Of a DNA stretch of 64,000 nucleotides, positions 1 through 11,270 are shown one piece after another. Source of the DNA: Anthoceros angustus (Eukaryota; Streptophyta; Anthocerotopsida; Anthocerotales; Anthocerotaceae); the NCBI GenBank assembly GCA_010909165.1, contig VJWM01000196.1:124001-188000 (forward strand), written 5' to 3'. The translations under genes and the position numbers were made by a program. The notes beneath the pieces are model-generated. The model saw nothing but the letters and a program-made list of their open reading frames with translations, was not told where the DNA came from and ran no database searches. Position 1 is the first letter of the stretch. The number at the start of each line of letters is the position of its first letter.

Positions 1-713
1 CAACTGCCAGCAGCTGTTGGTCATTCGTGGCGAAGATCACATCATCTACGTACAAGGCCAGCAGCACTATAGAAGATCCTTGGGTAAGCTTGTAAACATT
101 TGTATACGCATTGCTTTTGAACAAACTTTATACTCGAAGAAATACTGGTGCATAGTAATACCACGTGCCTCTACTTTAAACCATAAATGCATTTGAGAAG
201 CTTTAACACTTTGTGTGGGTGTACTGGTCCTCATATGCTTCGGAGCATATACTCCTCATCAAGAGCACCATACAAAAAGGCTGTGCAGACATCCATCTGC
301 TGGAGGTCTAGGTCGTGCTCTGTGGCATAGGCAAGAAGGATTCGAATGGACTGTGTTCTCACAACAGGTGAAAACATTTCCTGGTAGTCGATTCCTTCAA
401 CTTGGGTAAATCCACGAGCAACAAGCTGTGCTTTGTAGCGTGCTACTTCGCCCTTAGCATTTAACTTGAGCTTGAACACCCACTTACAGGATATGGCCTT
501 ACGCCCTGGTGGAAGATCCGCTAGCTGCCATGTTTTATTTTTCACCAATGACTGATATTCGTCCTCCACAGCGGCCTTCCATTGTTCAGATTGTGGACCA
601 GTGAAAGCCTGAGTCAAAGTGGTTGGCTCATCAGGGAGGGAGGAAGTAACAACAAGGTGAGTGCGGAAGTCTATTGACTGATATCGAGGTTCCTTCCATT
701 CTTGAGGTGGCAC
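1..713 (-). pseudogene. Copia reverse transcriptase fragment
   Basis: The 231-713 part reads as the Copia RT N-terminus, with a KWVFKLK-type segment, YKAQLVARGFTQ, and the first catalytic aspartate in QMDVCTAFLYG (Asp codon 291-293). After the stop near 231 the sequence continues in other frames. A KLLKCIYGLK-like stretch ends in TAG at 171-173 where the family normally has Gln. Further down, LLALYVDDVIFATN is legible, with the catalytic YVDD at 41-52. At least one nonsense change and two frame changes separate these pieces, so no functional polymerase can be made. The frame also changes between this part and the integrase (713-853). Confidence 0.9.
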
Positions 714-852
714 ATGCGTGTGGAGCGGCAGGAATAGGAGGCCGGCTCTTCATCTCATGTCCTCAGGTTACAGGCGGCACGTCGGCATCATCAAGTAGGA
801 AATCCTGGTCATCTTCATGCTGATCGATTTCATCATCCTCCTGTTGCTGCTC

Positions 853-2034
853 CTATTGACCTTCTTCCCCCTCTGCTGCAGAATCCGGGGGACTTGGAGG
901 AAGATCAGATCCGAGGTCAGCAGCTCCGGGGAAAGGAATGACAGGAGGAACTGGGTTGGCTGCAACAGGGCCGGGTGGGATGGGTAGAACCAAAGGAGCA
1001 GGCTCATCAGGATAAGTATCAGTATCATCCAGAGGGTACAATGGATGCATGTCGGAGGAGGCGGTAGAAGCGCTCGACGGTGATGAAGGAGCATGTGGTT
1101 CAAGAAAGGTGACACTTCTTGCAAGCACAATGGACTCCGTGTCTGGATTGAAAAGCTTGTAGGCCTTGGACTGCTCGCTGTATCCCACAAAAATGAGAGC
1201 CTGGGCACGGTGATCTAGCTTCTTCCTTTTCTCAGATGGAATATGAGCATAGGCTTTGGAACCGAAAACCTTGAGATCTAGCAGACTAGGCTTCTTTTGC
1301 CAATACACCTCATAGGGGGTCTTGTGAGGAACTGAACTAGTTAGAACCCTGTTGAGGATATACGTGGCTGCCACAACTGCTTCGGCCCAATAACCCTGAG
1401 GTAAGCCTGCCCAAATCAGCATGCTTCGTGTCATCCCAAGCAATGTCTGATTTTTGCGTTCTGATACGCCATTCTGCTTTGGGGTATAGGGAACTGTGAG
1501 TTGCCTCAAGACCCCAGCCTCTTGAAGGAGGTCATCGAAAGATGAGTTAACGAACTCTGTCCCGTTGTCTGACCTCAATATTTTCAGTAGCCTGCCTGTT
1601 TGCCTCTGAGCTGTGGTGAGCCAGTCCTTGAAGTAGCTGAAAGTATCACTTTTAGAGTGCAGAGGAAAGGTCCATGTGTAACGACTATAATCATCCGTGA
1701 GGGTGAAAAAGTAGCGAGAACCCCCAAGGGAGGGTTCATGGACTTTTCCAGAAATATCGGCATGTACTAATCCAAGTACCTCTATAGCTCTATGTGCAGG
1801 TGCATTGGGAAAGGGAGATTCCTTCTGTTTTGCCAGTATGCACGACTCACAAACAGGTAAGTGCTTGAAGCATTTAGGAAGAGGTTCTTTGTGGCATTTT
1901 ATTATAGACATGTCAATGAGCTTTGCTCTATTTACGTGCCCTAACCTAGCGTGCCACAATATAGCCTCGCCGAGACTAATGGGACACCAAGAGACCTGTA
2001 GAGTAATCGAGAAGTGGAAGATGCCCGGGTGCAT
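853..2034 (-). pseudogene. Copia integrase region
   Basis: This is the longest open piece of the element, 393 codons. It begins with the GAG-pre-integrase zinc finger (LWHARLGHV, then CESC about 40 residues later). The retroviral integrase core follows, with catalytic acidic residues in HADISGK, LRSDNGTEF and VSERKNQTLL, then the Copia C-terminal module (KVFGSKAYAHIP, IFVGYS). It ends at TAG 853-855, directly before a Glu/Gln/Asp-rich linker that stays readable in the same frame until a second stop. The integrase domain itself looks intact. It belongs to the same ancestral polyprotein as the gag and RT pieces on either side. Confidence 0.92.
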
Positions 2035-2105
2035 ACTATGTTTAACCTATACAGGTCATGCTCAGGAATCCCCTTAAACACGCATGTGTCGGGAGAGGAC
2101 TTTCT

Positions 2106-2420
2106 TTAAAAGCAGCAGTGTTTATGGTCTGCTCTCATATAGAGGGTACGTAGACGCATGAGCTGACTCATAGACATGAGGTTCTTAGCCATGCTAGGAA
2201 CGAAGAGAACATCTTCGAGTCTTAGGTCAGTGCCATCATTTAATCTGAAAATGCACGTGCCTTTACCCTCTATGCGCAAACTAGATTTGCTTTGCTCATC
2301 ACCCAGAAACACTTTGTCACTAACTGGACCTTGGTGCAGGGAGGCGAACAACTTCCTGTCCTTAAATATATGGGTGGTTGCCGTGAGTCAAGGTACCAAG
2401 ACTCAAAGATCATTCGTGGA
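2106..2420 (-). pseudogene. Copia protease remnant
   Basis: The frame 2106-2351 encodes VFLGD, a central IEGKGTC and LEDVLFVPSMAKNLMS, the usual C-terminal half of a Copia aspartic protease. Just upstream, WYLDS is readable in one frame and ATTHIFK in the next, so the catalytic DSG triad is split by a one-base frameshift at about 2375-2395. Without that triad the protease cannot work. Confidence 0.75.
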
Positions 2421-3466
2421 GCTCGAAAGGCAAACGGTAAGGATCTTTACTGGTGCTTTTGATTCTCCTGATTTTTCCTTAACTGCAACACTTGCAGCCG
2501 GCTTTGATTGTTTTTGGGGCTCACCTGCCTTCCTTTTTCGGCATTCTCTTGCCCAGTGACCAGGCGTCCCACACCAATTGCAGTTGCCTGGTCGCTTCAT
2601 GGAGCTAGAGGATTCCCCCTTCTGTCCACGTGAATTTCCTCCTTTGAATTTCCCTTTGCCTTTGCTTGAGCGGAAATTGGCTGCTAACACCCTTTCCCCC
2701 TTGACCTTAGAGGATCCAGAGGCAAAGGCACGGCTCTGCTCTTCCTGGAACAGTGCACCAATCACCTCTTCCAAGGTGACAACATCGACCTAGCAGTTGA
2801 AGAAATGGCCCAAAGAAGACGGAGTGGTCCGTTCTGGCTTGTGACAAAGGTCTGATAGGAAGCAAGGAGTGAAGTGAGCAACTGAGCTACAGCGTCTACC
2901 TCCGACATCTTGTCTCCAGTCATGGCCATGAGCTGGGCCCGAAGGTGCCGGAACTTGCTGGTATGTGTTGCCACTTTATCCCCTTCCTTCATCTTTAAAG
3001 CGTAGAATTCCTGCCTCACAGAACAGAGGGTCATGAGGTTCTGCACTTTATAGGTCTTTTCCAGCTGATCCCAAATTTCCTGTGCCTTGTCGAGGTACTC
3101 GACGTCTGGGACGAGATCTGCATCAAGTCCGCTGATGAGGAGAGCAACAGCAATGGCATTGTGTTGATTCCACTTGGCAATATCATCTAGATCAGGAGGC
3201 GGGACATCAATTGGGTTTGGCTTAGCATAAGTCCCATCGACTGTGCTCCAAACACCACGGGCAAGTAAGGTTGCTTTCATTCTCACTCGCCATACAGGAT
3301 AGCCATTCCCCTTAAACCTGTCCTTTTCCTTTAACTCAGACGTAAATGATGGATTGGTAGTAACCATGGTTACTCTGAATACAGGTGGTATCGGGACAAA
3401 CGGTGGTTGCAGGCTAAGCTGTGCAAATGAACTAATCAACGAGTTCAACAATGAATCGAAGGACAT
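2403..3466 (-). pseudogene. Copia gag with CCHC zinc knuckle (frameshifted)
   Basis: The first open part (3466-2762) matches the UBN2/gag-polypeptide fold: a WRVRMKATLL segment after the start, EIWDQLEKTY, then KFRHLRAQL and a helix ending in SYQTFVTS. The second part (2774-2403) is in another frame, overlaps by 13 bases, and carries a complete CX2CX4HX4C knuckle at 2541-2582 (CNWCGTPGHWAREC). The likely authentic start is the ATG near 3368, because the upstream residues are not typical gag. A single indel near 2770 accounts for the split. Confidence 0.88.
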
Positions 3467-3914
3467 GAATACTGCGCAAGTCGTAGGAGAGCTATGGCTC
3501 CAGTAACAAAGCTAAGTGCTCATGTATCAATGTATAGCTTATAATTAGGGACTAATCATGATATGCAGGAGAGGTGCTGAGAAGGTCAGCCTGGGTTGGG
3601 GGTATCTAGGTGCTATGCCCAACCCCTGCTGAACTCCTCAGCCTTTCTTCCTGTTCTAACATGAAACGTTGCTCCTCAAGCAAGAAACCCTAAAAACAGC
3701 AACTGTTCATTTTCTGATAGCGTTTCAGTGAAACGGTTAGGTCAACCTGACCAACGTGTCATTGTCTTGTGAACAGACACTTACAAGCAAGCCAATGAGC
3801 AGCGCAAGGACAGATCTGACCCAAACAACGCCAAGCCTATTGTGCCTGTTCAGATCAGGTGCATGAGGGACGCTGATGCGCCTGAATCGCCTTGCTCCCT
3901 AGCAGCGGAAGATT

Positions 3915-4505
3915 TCACAGGACCTGTGAGCTGGATGCAGAATCAATAGGTGAGATGTTCTGTTCCAGAACTTGTAGGCTGATGTCCATGTCCTGTAGCA
4001 GATCAATGACTTTGCCTATGTCTTTCTGGAGTTGGTCTTTGCAGGAAAAGATAGCTCTCTCTGCCACTGAATCCAGGCTGTGAATCCTGTTCTTGAGGAA
4101 GACATGTCTGTCTTTTTGTGCTGCAGAACGTTGAGAACAATCTGGTCTCACAACTTCAGAATTCGAATCTCTTGCAAGTGGTCTTGACCTGGGAGGTAGA
4201 TTTTGGCTAGGTGATCCTTGTGATCTAGGATTGTAGGATAGGTTTGGGTTATGTCCCCTCCTATAGCAACGTTCCCTATATAGCCTGTCTACTTCTTGAT
4301 TTTTGTTCAAAGTCCACCTAGTAGAGGGTGTCCTTCGAGAGTGTCTTGCAACAAACTTCTGCAGCCAGAGGGCGGGGTATTGTTGCTCGTAGAGATCCAG
4401 CACCGTGTCCAGAGGAAGTGGTGCTTTGTGTCGTGGTTGATATCCCCTATTGTAATTTTGTCCCGGGAATGATTCACCTCGACGCAATTCTCTGCGCCTC
4501 GGCAT
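3915..4505 (-). CDS. Hypothetical ORF between primer-binding site and gag
   Basis: This is an open frame of 196 codons starting at the first ATG after the tRNA primer site (MPRRRELRRGE). The N-terminal two thirds are very basic (Arg/Pro/Asn/Tyr rich, with SRRTPSTRW and RYRRG-like runs). The C-terminal 60 residues look like an amphipathic helix (KDIGKVIDLLQDMDISLQVL). I do not recognise the family. Its position suggests an extra retrotransposon protein or a second, nested element supplying the LTR and primer site. A pararetrovirus origin is conceivable, because those viruses use the same tRNA, but no supporting domain was seen. Confidence 0.4.
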   Translation of the reverse strand: MPRRRELRRGESFPGQNYNRGYQPRHKAPLPLDTVLDLYEQQYPALWLQKFVARHSRRTPSTRWTLNKNQEVDRLYRERCYRRGHNPNLSYNPRSQGSPSQNLPPRSRPLARDSNSEVVRPDCSQRSAAQKDRHVFLKNRIHSLDSVAERAIFSCKDQLQKDIGKVIDLLQDMDISLQVLEQNISPIDSASSSQVL

Positions 4506-4539
4506 TATGTAAGGCTTTCTCCAAGATGCGGAGCATCGA

Positions 4540-4551
4540 GCTCTGATACCA
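4540..4551 (-). other. Primer-binding site for initiator tRNA-Met
   Basis: On the minus strand this reads TGGTATCAGAGC, an exact match to the primer-binding site used by most plant Copia elements. It lies two bases inside the putative LTR end, the normal spacing. Confidence 0.85.
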
Positions 4552-4553
4552 TA

Positions 4554-4735
4554 TGAAGGAATAGGGAGCAAAGATAGCCTAGCAGGACTAGTCAGAATGA
4601 ATATCAATTATGTCAAAAATGTCTTTAAATACATATATCACGACTGTTCAATGTCAACCCTAATCCACATATATCTAAACATAACCTATTGATAAATAAC
4701 CTACACATAGGCTAAGGTTTAACCCCCCGTTAACA
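4554..4735 (-). repeat. Putative short LTR (182 bp)
   Basis: In element orientation the segment starts TGTTAAC and ends CTTCA, giving the TG...CA termini expected of an LTR. It abuts the tRNA-Met primer site and contains an AT-rich TATA-like stretch near 4635-4650 (TATATGTATTTAAA on the minus strand). The matching 3' LTR would lie left of the window, so identity between the two cannot be checked here. No target-site duplication can be assigned. Confidence 0.6.
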
Positions 4736-4770
4736 TACAGCGACATGAGAATGACAAGCCGTTCGTTTAG

Positions 4771-5485
4771 GAAGAATTGAAAGAGCTCATCAGCTCTTTC
4801 AACGAGAAGACCACCAGCGATGTGTTCCGGATAGTTCTGATGCATGGGGTGGATGGGGTGATTCAAGCCAGGGAGGCTTTGAGGTCGTGGTGCAGGAAAG
4901 GAGTCATACAAACCGTGTTATGGGAGAAAACCAACATCCCACCTAATAGTGGTGCTGTTGAAACAGTGGAATACTTGACAGTGTGAAGCGCAGTGAAGAT
5001 AGAGTCCAATGTCGGAAAAGCTCCTCTATTTACTGGCAAAGACATCAAACAGGTGCTCCCAAGAGTTATCCGACATGGAACTGTGGTGAAGAAGCTGATT
5101 TACCACACTGGTGATAAGATGGTCGACGCTTGCTATCGTAAACCTTTGGGCTTATTAGGCATGTTGGTGAACATGTTCTCCAACGAAGACGATCGATTGT
5201 TGATGCGGTGATCGTGGTCATTTTGGTGGCGAGAATACAACGGAAAAGGAACGTTGGCCATTGACAAAGACGACGATGCTCAATGTAAATGTCGCAACGA
5301 GTGAACGGGTTGAGCGGCCGACGAGTTCAAGAAATAACAATAAGTTTAGCCCCTGCAAGTTTTGGGCAAAGGAGATGCATGCGGTGACATTGAGGAAAAT
5401 GCAAGTGTATAGCTTGCTTGGAAAGAAGGGTCGAATGAAGGACTGCACTCCTGTGACGACCGCCGTTGAAGAGCTACCGCATTGA
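4771..5485 (+). pseudogene. Unrecognised decayed coding stretch
   Basis: One frame stays open from 4771 to 5211 apart from a single TGA at 4984-4986, giving about 145 codons of normal protein-like composition (helical EELKELISSF, then a basic KKLIYHTGDKMVDACYRKP). A second frame from 5261 to 5485 contains CKFWAKEMHAVTLRKMQ, which could be a damaged CCHC knuckle with two ligands lost. That would suggest a gag relic, but the case is weak. No other domain is recognised. Confidence 0.35.
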
Positions 5486-5689
5486 CGATATGGGATGAAA
5501 ATGGCACACTACCACCGCACAGATTCGACGCTGCTTTGCAGGTGTAGTGAAGGTGACTTTGGTGACACGGAAAAGGCGAGCTTTGGAAAATGTAGAAACG
5601 GTGCCGATTCGAGCTCAATTTGGTTGAAGTAGATGATCCTCTGGGCAGCTGTGACTTGTAGATGCTAGCTGGGCTCCGTTAACTGTATA

Positions 5690-6660
5690 ATTCTCGTTTT
5701 TAACTCTTCGTGGAAAACGCCTGAATTTGATTTGAATGCATACTGCCTTTTTTGGATCCATAATGCTTTGGCACTCCTTTCCGGAGTATGTCGCAAGGTG
5801 CGTGGACGAGGGCGCCTCAAAAAAAGTGTCATACATTGAAAAGAAACTCTATTTTACTTACATTGTTCTTAGTAGAACCTGCCTTTAAGCACATCTGTTT
5901 TAAAAACACTTGTTTTGGTTGATATGAGATAGGGGTGGCAACCTCCGCCCAAAGCGCAAAAGAGGCTTTTAAGAATCCGCCGATATTGAGAAGACGCTGT
6001 TTATCCTACGGTGAGTGGAAGGTGAACAAGTAGGAGTCACTTCTCCTGGCCGTAGGATGCAGTGTCGGCGACATGGACATATGCAAGGGCGCTGGCCAAC
6101 CGGTGCCCTGCCATTTTTGACCAACCTCTAGGACAGTGGAAACCCTTTTCCGCACCAGTCCTATGTACTCTGCATGTTGTTGGAAACATGAAACCCATCC
6201 GTACTCCACGCATAAATCCTACATCGTGGAACGATAGGTGGCGCCCACGGCGCCAACGGCCCGTTCTTGACAAAAACAACAGACTAGGGGTTCTAGACGG
6301 ACGGTTGGAAAAGAAGCACCATTCTTTTCCACTGATGAATGTGAAGATTGCCTGCAATGTCTTCGAAAGACCTTGTTTACTTAGACTGTACCTCAACAAC
6401 CCCGTTCCCCTTTTGTCGTTCCGGGTACTTATGGTAAGCAAACATGGGTCGTATTATGCCAAATTCTGATGGCCGAACTACGCCCCTCACCCTTTGTGTG
6501 ATGGAGCCACTGCTTCGGACGTCGATTCCATCCATTATCCACCCTTATTTTCAGGCTTTTTTGGAGCGATGTTGCCCAAAGGAACTGCATGCGACCCATC
6601 CCAAACCCCCTTCCGACCATATTTGGATGAAAACCCCCTTAGTGTTTATTAACCCCCTTC
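5690..6660 (-). pseudogene. Ty3/Gypsy-type reverse transcriptase core, heavily decayed
   Basis: Several RT landmarks appear in the right order but in shifting frames. GVWDGSHAVPLGNIAPKK ending near 6541 corresponds to the GLI..S..YA..V..PKK box. IFTFISGKEW at 6319-6348 corresponds to the segment before the LDL aspartate. SFHDVGFMRGVRMGF at 6190-6234 corresponds to TAF...G.YEW.VMPFGL. AYVHVADTASYG near 6070 may be the ruined YVDD region, and MDPKKAV near 5760 resembles the thumb DPKKV box. Each match alone is weak. Their order and spacing, and their continuity with the piece at 7429, make the assignment reasonable. The stretch 5486-5690 holds nothing recognised. Confidence 0.5.
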
Positions 6661-7428
6661 AAGGATTATCATGTTTTAAAAACAAAACCAGATGTGGACA
6701 CAAGGGTGCATTGAAAAGGGAAGGTAGATTATGAATGCATAGCTATGCAAAGGAGGCAAAATGGAAAGAGAATGACACCCACATGGAGAGAGATAGAGTT
6801 CCTGGTCACTGTCATGTAGGAAAAGCAAGAGGGGAAGAATAAAATAATAATATGAGAGGGGAGCTCATTGTCACAGTCATGTTGCAACACAAAGAGGAAA
6901 AAATTATAAAATGGGTGTCATACTGGAGCGTTAACTAGAAGTGTGAGGTGAAAGGAGAGACCAGAAGCAGGTTGTTAAGGTGGTGGAGAAGAAAATCACA
7001 AACTTAACACCAAGCCAACAAACTTAATGCTAAGCTCTTAATGGTGAGGTGAAAGGTCGAGAGACCACTTGCATGTTGTTAAGATGGTGAGAGAAGGTGG
7101 AGAAGAAAATCACAAACTTAACACCAAGCCAATTAACTTAATGCGTGTTGCAAATAGAAGTGTTACATGAAATTGTAACAAAAGACGTAACATAAGCAGG
7201 TTTTCATAGTATATGTTTGAAATCATAAACAATGCTTGTGAGAGAGAGGGTGTACTTAGGAGGGTGAGGTGAAGAGAGAGAGAGCCAGGTTCGTGTTAAG
7301 ATGGTGACAGCATGAGAAGGGAATAGTGTCAAACTTAATACCAAGCCTAAATAACATGTTGCAATTTGGAAGTGTAACATAAAATTGCAACAACGACTGT
7401 AACATAGGCTTGCTTTTCTAGTAGGGAT
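6661..7428. mobile_element. Inserted segment splitting the Gypsy RT
   Basis: The RT frame breaks immediately after the RRRHKLSP motif (7429) and resumes near 6660, so the 0.77 kb between looks like an insertion. It contains the three repeat copies listed separately and no ORF of note. The right edge reads TTTTCTAG followed by T, which resembles a Helitron CTRR-T end, but no GC hairpin precedes it. The element class is therefore undecided. Confidence 0.35.
6943..7425 (+). repeat. Three imperfect direct repeats
   Basis: Copies begin at about 6943, 7044 and 7263, each opening with GTGAGGTGAA and a purine run. Then come GTTAAGATGGTG, AAACTTAA-ACCAAGCC and, in copies two and three, a tail with GTAACATAA and TTGCAA. 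Copies two and three have the longest shared tail, so they probably represent the complete unit. Confidence 0.75.
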
Positions 7429-8570
7429 GGGACTCAACTTGTGCCTTCTCCTGAACATAAGCTCGCTGGTGGTGGTCACAATTTTGAACTGTATACGATC
7501 ATATCGTCGTAGCCCTTTCCAACTGAACGCGAAGGTATTTCGGTTTCTCTCCAGCATGTCTCGAATCCTCTTGATCCGACTTATCCAGATCCTTGCATAT
7601 GTGCCAAATGTGCGTAGGTTTCACATCCTTCCCTTCTGCTGCAGCAGAGCCATCTCTGCACTATTTGCAACATGACTCCCTTTGTCCTGCTCAGGTGGAA
7701 AGTCACTCCCTTCATCAAGCATCTGCAAATGTCTCTTACCTTCTGCACGACATGCAACCAACTATGTGGCCAGCCCAATGCTCACTAGCCATTGCAAGCA
7801 GGTCAAGTCAAAAGCTTATCCGATAAGCTTCAATCTGTATGCTTCATAGACGCCTCTAGTAAAAGTGTTGCCGACACCGAACCCCATAGCCCGTTCACGT
7901 TCCGATATTGTGGGCTCTCCCACCTCGTCTCCATTCAGATTCAGCACCATGCCGACACCTCCTTGTCGAAATGCATATGACTGCGTGGTACTGACAAGTG
8001 TAGGCCATGCCCCTTCTTGGTTCACCCACTACATTGACTAGGAAATATGGCAGTCGATCCATCTTGCGCACTTGTTCTGATTGTCTGCCACCATCTAGAA
8101 TTTCGTCCACACGCCGTTTCTCAAGCACGGTTAAACTTCGATGTTGTCTGAGCACCTCTACACTAGCCACGTTCGTCCAAAAGCTACGGATACGATGACC
8201 GTATGATCCTGTTTGTACAGCATCAATGATGAATTCGCCCCCCAGCTAGCTTCTAAGCTGTTCATAGCTCTTTCGTACATACTCCTGTTTGTCGAAGGCC
8301 CCACAAACATTTTCCAGCAAATACCAGCATGCTGGATTGCTTTGCTGCACCTCTCTCAGAATTCGAATAACCTCCATAGCCAGTTTCAAGCCGTCGCCTA
8401 AACCATGGGACTCCGAGGTGCAAAGTGACCTTCCGGTTTCTCCCTCTCGGCATTGCTTGGCCAATGTCGCAATTCTTCAAGCGCATGGGGCAAGACTTGC
8501 GCGTCCTCAATTCAGTGAAGATCCCTAACACTTCAATTGCATAAACGGTCCCAGGCTCAGTTATCACGGT
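7429..8570 (-). pseudogene. C5-cytosine DNA methyltransferase fused upstream of Gypsy RT (fossil)
   Basis: The methyltransferase part contains EVIRILREVQ followed by YLLENV (8306-8317), the motif VI ENV region. HRIRSFWTN (8171-8197) corresponds to the R-R-FW-N motif VIII. ERERAMGFGVGNT (7864-7902) corresponds to motif IX, ER...MGF..G. After about 100 more codons the same strand encodes MLERNRNTFAFSW (7519-7557) and FRRRHKLSP (7429-7455), the segment that normally opens Gypsy RT. The piece is dead: TAG at 8246-8248, frame changes near 8410 and 7980, and no legible PCQ motif IV. DNA methyltransferases captured by retrotransposons are known from the charophyte Klebsormidium and from dinoflagellates. 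This order, methyltransferase then RT, fits that class. Confidence 0.72.
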
Positions 8571-11250
8571 TGCTAACTGTTACCCGCTCCGGCAGACATG
8601 TAATCGTACTGTGCTCTTCAATGCTAATATCATTTTTCGGCCCCATCCGTACCCCGCTACACAAATCGGTGGCATGTGATTCTCAATGGTTTGGGACGCC
8701 CACCTGTGAAGTTAGTGGCGGGTAGGGAAAGGTTTTTCCATTTATTATTGATTACTGAAAAATCACTGGAAAGGGCGAGCTAAAAATGAAAGTATTAACC
8801 AATTTATCAGGCAATTCCTCTTTCCTTCTTCCACAGCCTGTGGGTTCATCAGACTGTTAATGTGCCAGCATTGCCAACAGAGGAGCCTCCTCAGGCAATT
8901 CATTCTTGTTCTACAGCCAGTTGGTTCACTCTGAATGTCTGGGATTCATTGTGGAGTGCAACATTACAATCGCAGGCTCGGCCAGGCCACGAAATGGTGA
9001 GAAGATGGATATGTTAGAGAGGGAAAAAGATTTCAACATGGAGAACATGAGATCTGATGGACAAAGTCTCAAGTCAGAAGGAGGTCTCAGGCTCTGAATA
9101 GCAAGTTCCCAATCAGTACTTAGCATACCTGGACAAAGGGGATATTGTCATGGATGTGTTGAAGCCTCAGTGGTGTATCTGAATCAGATACAGTGGTGGT
9201 GCCAATTTGTATAAGAAACAAATAAATCGTACAATAGGAGACCACTCCGAGACACCAACTTTCAGGGTATGACGGCAGGCAGCTCCTCCTTGAACCTCAT
9301 GACATCTCCATTGCCACTATGTCTAAGTGATTACTTTGTGGCAGTGGCTCACTCTGAAAGGAGAACTTGAAGGCTACTTACTTCGTTGGCCCGTGGGATT
9401 GAGAATACTATGATTGGGGTTGATAGACATTCAGAGTATGAGAAGGACCCCCTCATGGGTGGCATATCTGTCTTGTTCTGAGCTCTCAGGATGAGGGCAC
9501 ATATGACATGACAGCCTCAGGACTGGGCAACGTGGAAAGCATTGAGTTGACAGGCACAAAAGCCACAAGGAAATTGACCTTTGCGCACCTTTCAGCTCTG
9601 GAGCACGCGTAACAGAAGTTGCATCAGCCAAGGAGCCGGGTCGGATGGACGTTGCCCTGTTTGTTCACAACTTGTAAACCTGCTCCGAGTCCCAGCTGCA
9701 ATCCCAGCCAAAGAGGACGCTTCTGTGGCAGTTGGAATCTACTGATCTCGGACGAATCTGAACAGCTCCTTTTGACATCGTCCTCCAACTCTCAGCAATG
9801 AACTTTTGACCGGATCCGGATGTGTATCTTTTGTTTGAGCACGTCAGCTCTGAGATGCTGCAACCCAGTCAGCATGCATGGTTGGTCATGGTTATCTTCC
9901 CAGGCTCAATTAAACCACCACACGTCAACCCCTTCACAAATGCAAGCCTGTAAAGATCTTCCCATCCGACCAAAGAACTGCTGACCAGTGACTAGGCCGT
10001 ATGCTTGTGGGCTCTTCGTTAGCCAAAAGTATTTCCTTGGCTACTCTTCGGAGAAAAACGTCAACAAACCGCTTTCACATCTAAGGTCCTTAAGGCTTTG
10101 ATGTGGCTGTCACTTGACCACTTCTTCTTACTACTCCTGAGGAGGGCTCTTCCCAGTGCTTGCTTTCACATCTATCAATCATAGTGGGGTTTGAGAAAGA
10201 TGTTACCGGACTCCAGATAGGCAAGTCTGCTTCCCATCAGCGAAACACAATCTGTCGGTGATATTCTGGGCCAGTTTTCTTTTGTAATGGATCGATTCCA
10301 TTCCAAAACAATGTCAGGTACTAACTCTGCGACTAAACCAATGTCTGAGTCCAGGTCCGGACTGGAAACCTGTAGTGTGTGAAACTAGTGATAACCAACT
10401 ACACCGTCCTACTCTGGGCCAGTTTTGTTCATGAAAGTTTTGAAAGATGGAAACCTGAGAGCAGGGTTAATGGGCAATCTATCTTGTAGAACGGTGAAAA
10501 GTGAGATTTGCTTTCTCCACAAGCATGCATGTCGCTGGAAAGGAGTAAAAAGATATAATTATCGAAGATATCAAATATCCTATATCCTATTCAAATTATA
10601 TCGAATATCCTATTCAAAGATAACATCCTGGTCGGATCTAGCAGAGTGGGTGGAGCTTTTCTCCAAAGTGTAGCAATATGTCCTCTTCGGCGGTAAACCT
10701 GCAGGCCGCTTGGCCGGAGAAAGGAGTTCAAGGGTTGCTTTGCAAAGTTTGCACCTTTATTAGTGTTGGATGAAAGAGGTAAGTGAAACGGGCAAGCTGA
10801 AGGTGGTGGAACGTACTCCACGGAATCCACCTTTCCAGTAGGCTGGAATGATAGCTTTGCACTGCAGGCTGCAAATAGGGACAGAGCGACGGAATGAGGT
10901 AGGTTGCAAAAGCTGGCAACGGGTGCGCGCAGAGCGACTGGTGGGACTGCACTGTCACTCCTGCCGTGATGTTATCATATCGCCTGGAGGCAATGAGTTT
11001 TCTTTCTGAAGGCACCGCGCACTGGGTTACGTCTTGGTAGGGGTGCTGGGCCTGGCCCCGGGCCTGGTTGGTTGCGCAGAGTTTGTTGAAGCGAGCTTTT
11101 CGGAGAGGAAACGCCAACAGACGGCCAGCCAGCCATATCTGCACGACTCCAGCGCATTGGGAGGAGACACAATGCTTTGCTTGCGCCCACAGGACGAGCT
11201 CGTCTGGGAGGTTACGAGTGTGTGGCTGGACGCGGGGTTGGTACGCGCCA
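8571..11250. other. Intergenic, no gene recognised
   Basis: Short open frames occur on both strands, but none shows a recognisable domain or sustained coding character. The part next to 8571 may still hold ruined methyltransferase motif I and gag of the Gypsy fossil. An AT-rich patch with repeated ATATCCTAT occurs at 10566-10618. Confidence 0.6.
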
Positions 11251-11255
11251 CAGGC

Positions 11256-11270
11256 AATATAAAAAGCGGC
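11256..11270 (+). promoter_or_regulatory. Possible TATA box without an assigned gene
   Basis: CAATATAAAAAGC is a good TATA match in a GC-rich surrounding, but no convincing reading frame follows within 1 kb. It may serve a non-coding or unrecognised transcript, or be chance. Confidence 0.2.

Larger units (their letters stand above)
1..4735 (-). mobile_element. Ty1/Copia LTR retrotransposon, 5' part, degenerate
   Basis: Reading right to left, the element has an LTR-like end, a tRNA-Met primer-binding site, an extra ORF, gag with a zinc knuckle, a protease remnant, integrase and reverse transcriptase. The order protease-integrase-RT is diagnostic of Copia rather than Gypsy. The window edge cuts the element inside RT, so RNase H and the 3' LTR lie outside. 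Several frames are broken by stops and small indels, so the copy is dead. The roughly 450 bases between gag and the upstream ORF (3467-3914) hold no recognised coding sequence. Confidence 0.9.

Noticed and set aside
7400-7428. Helitron 3' end
   Set aside because: CTAG followed by T fits, but there is no GC hairpin just upstream and no 5' TC end was identified.
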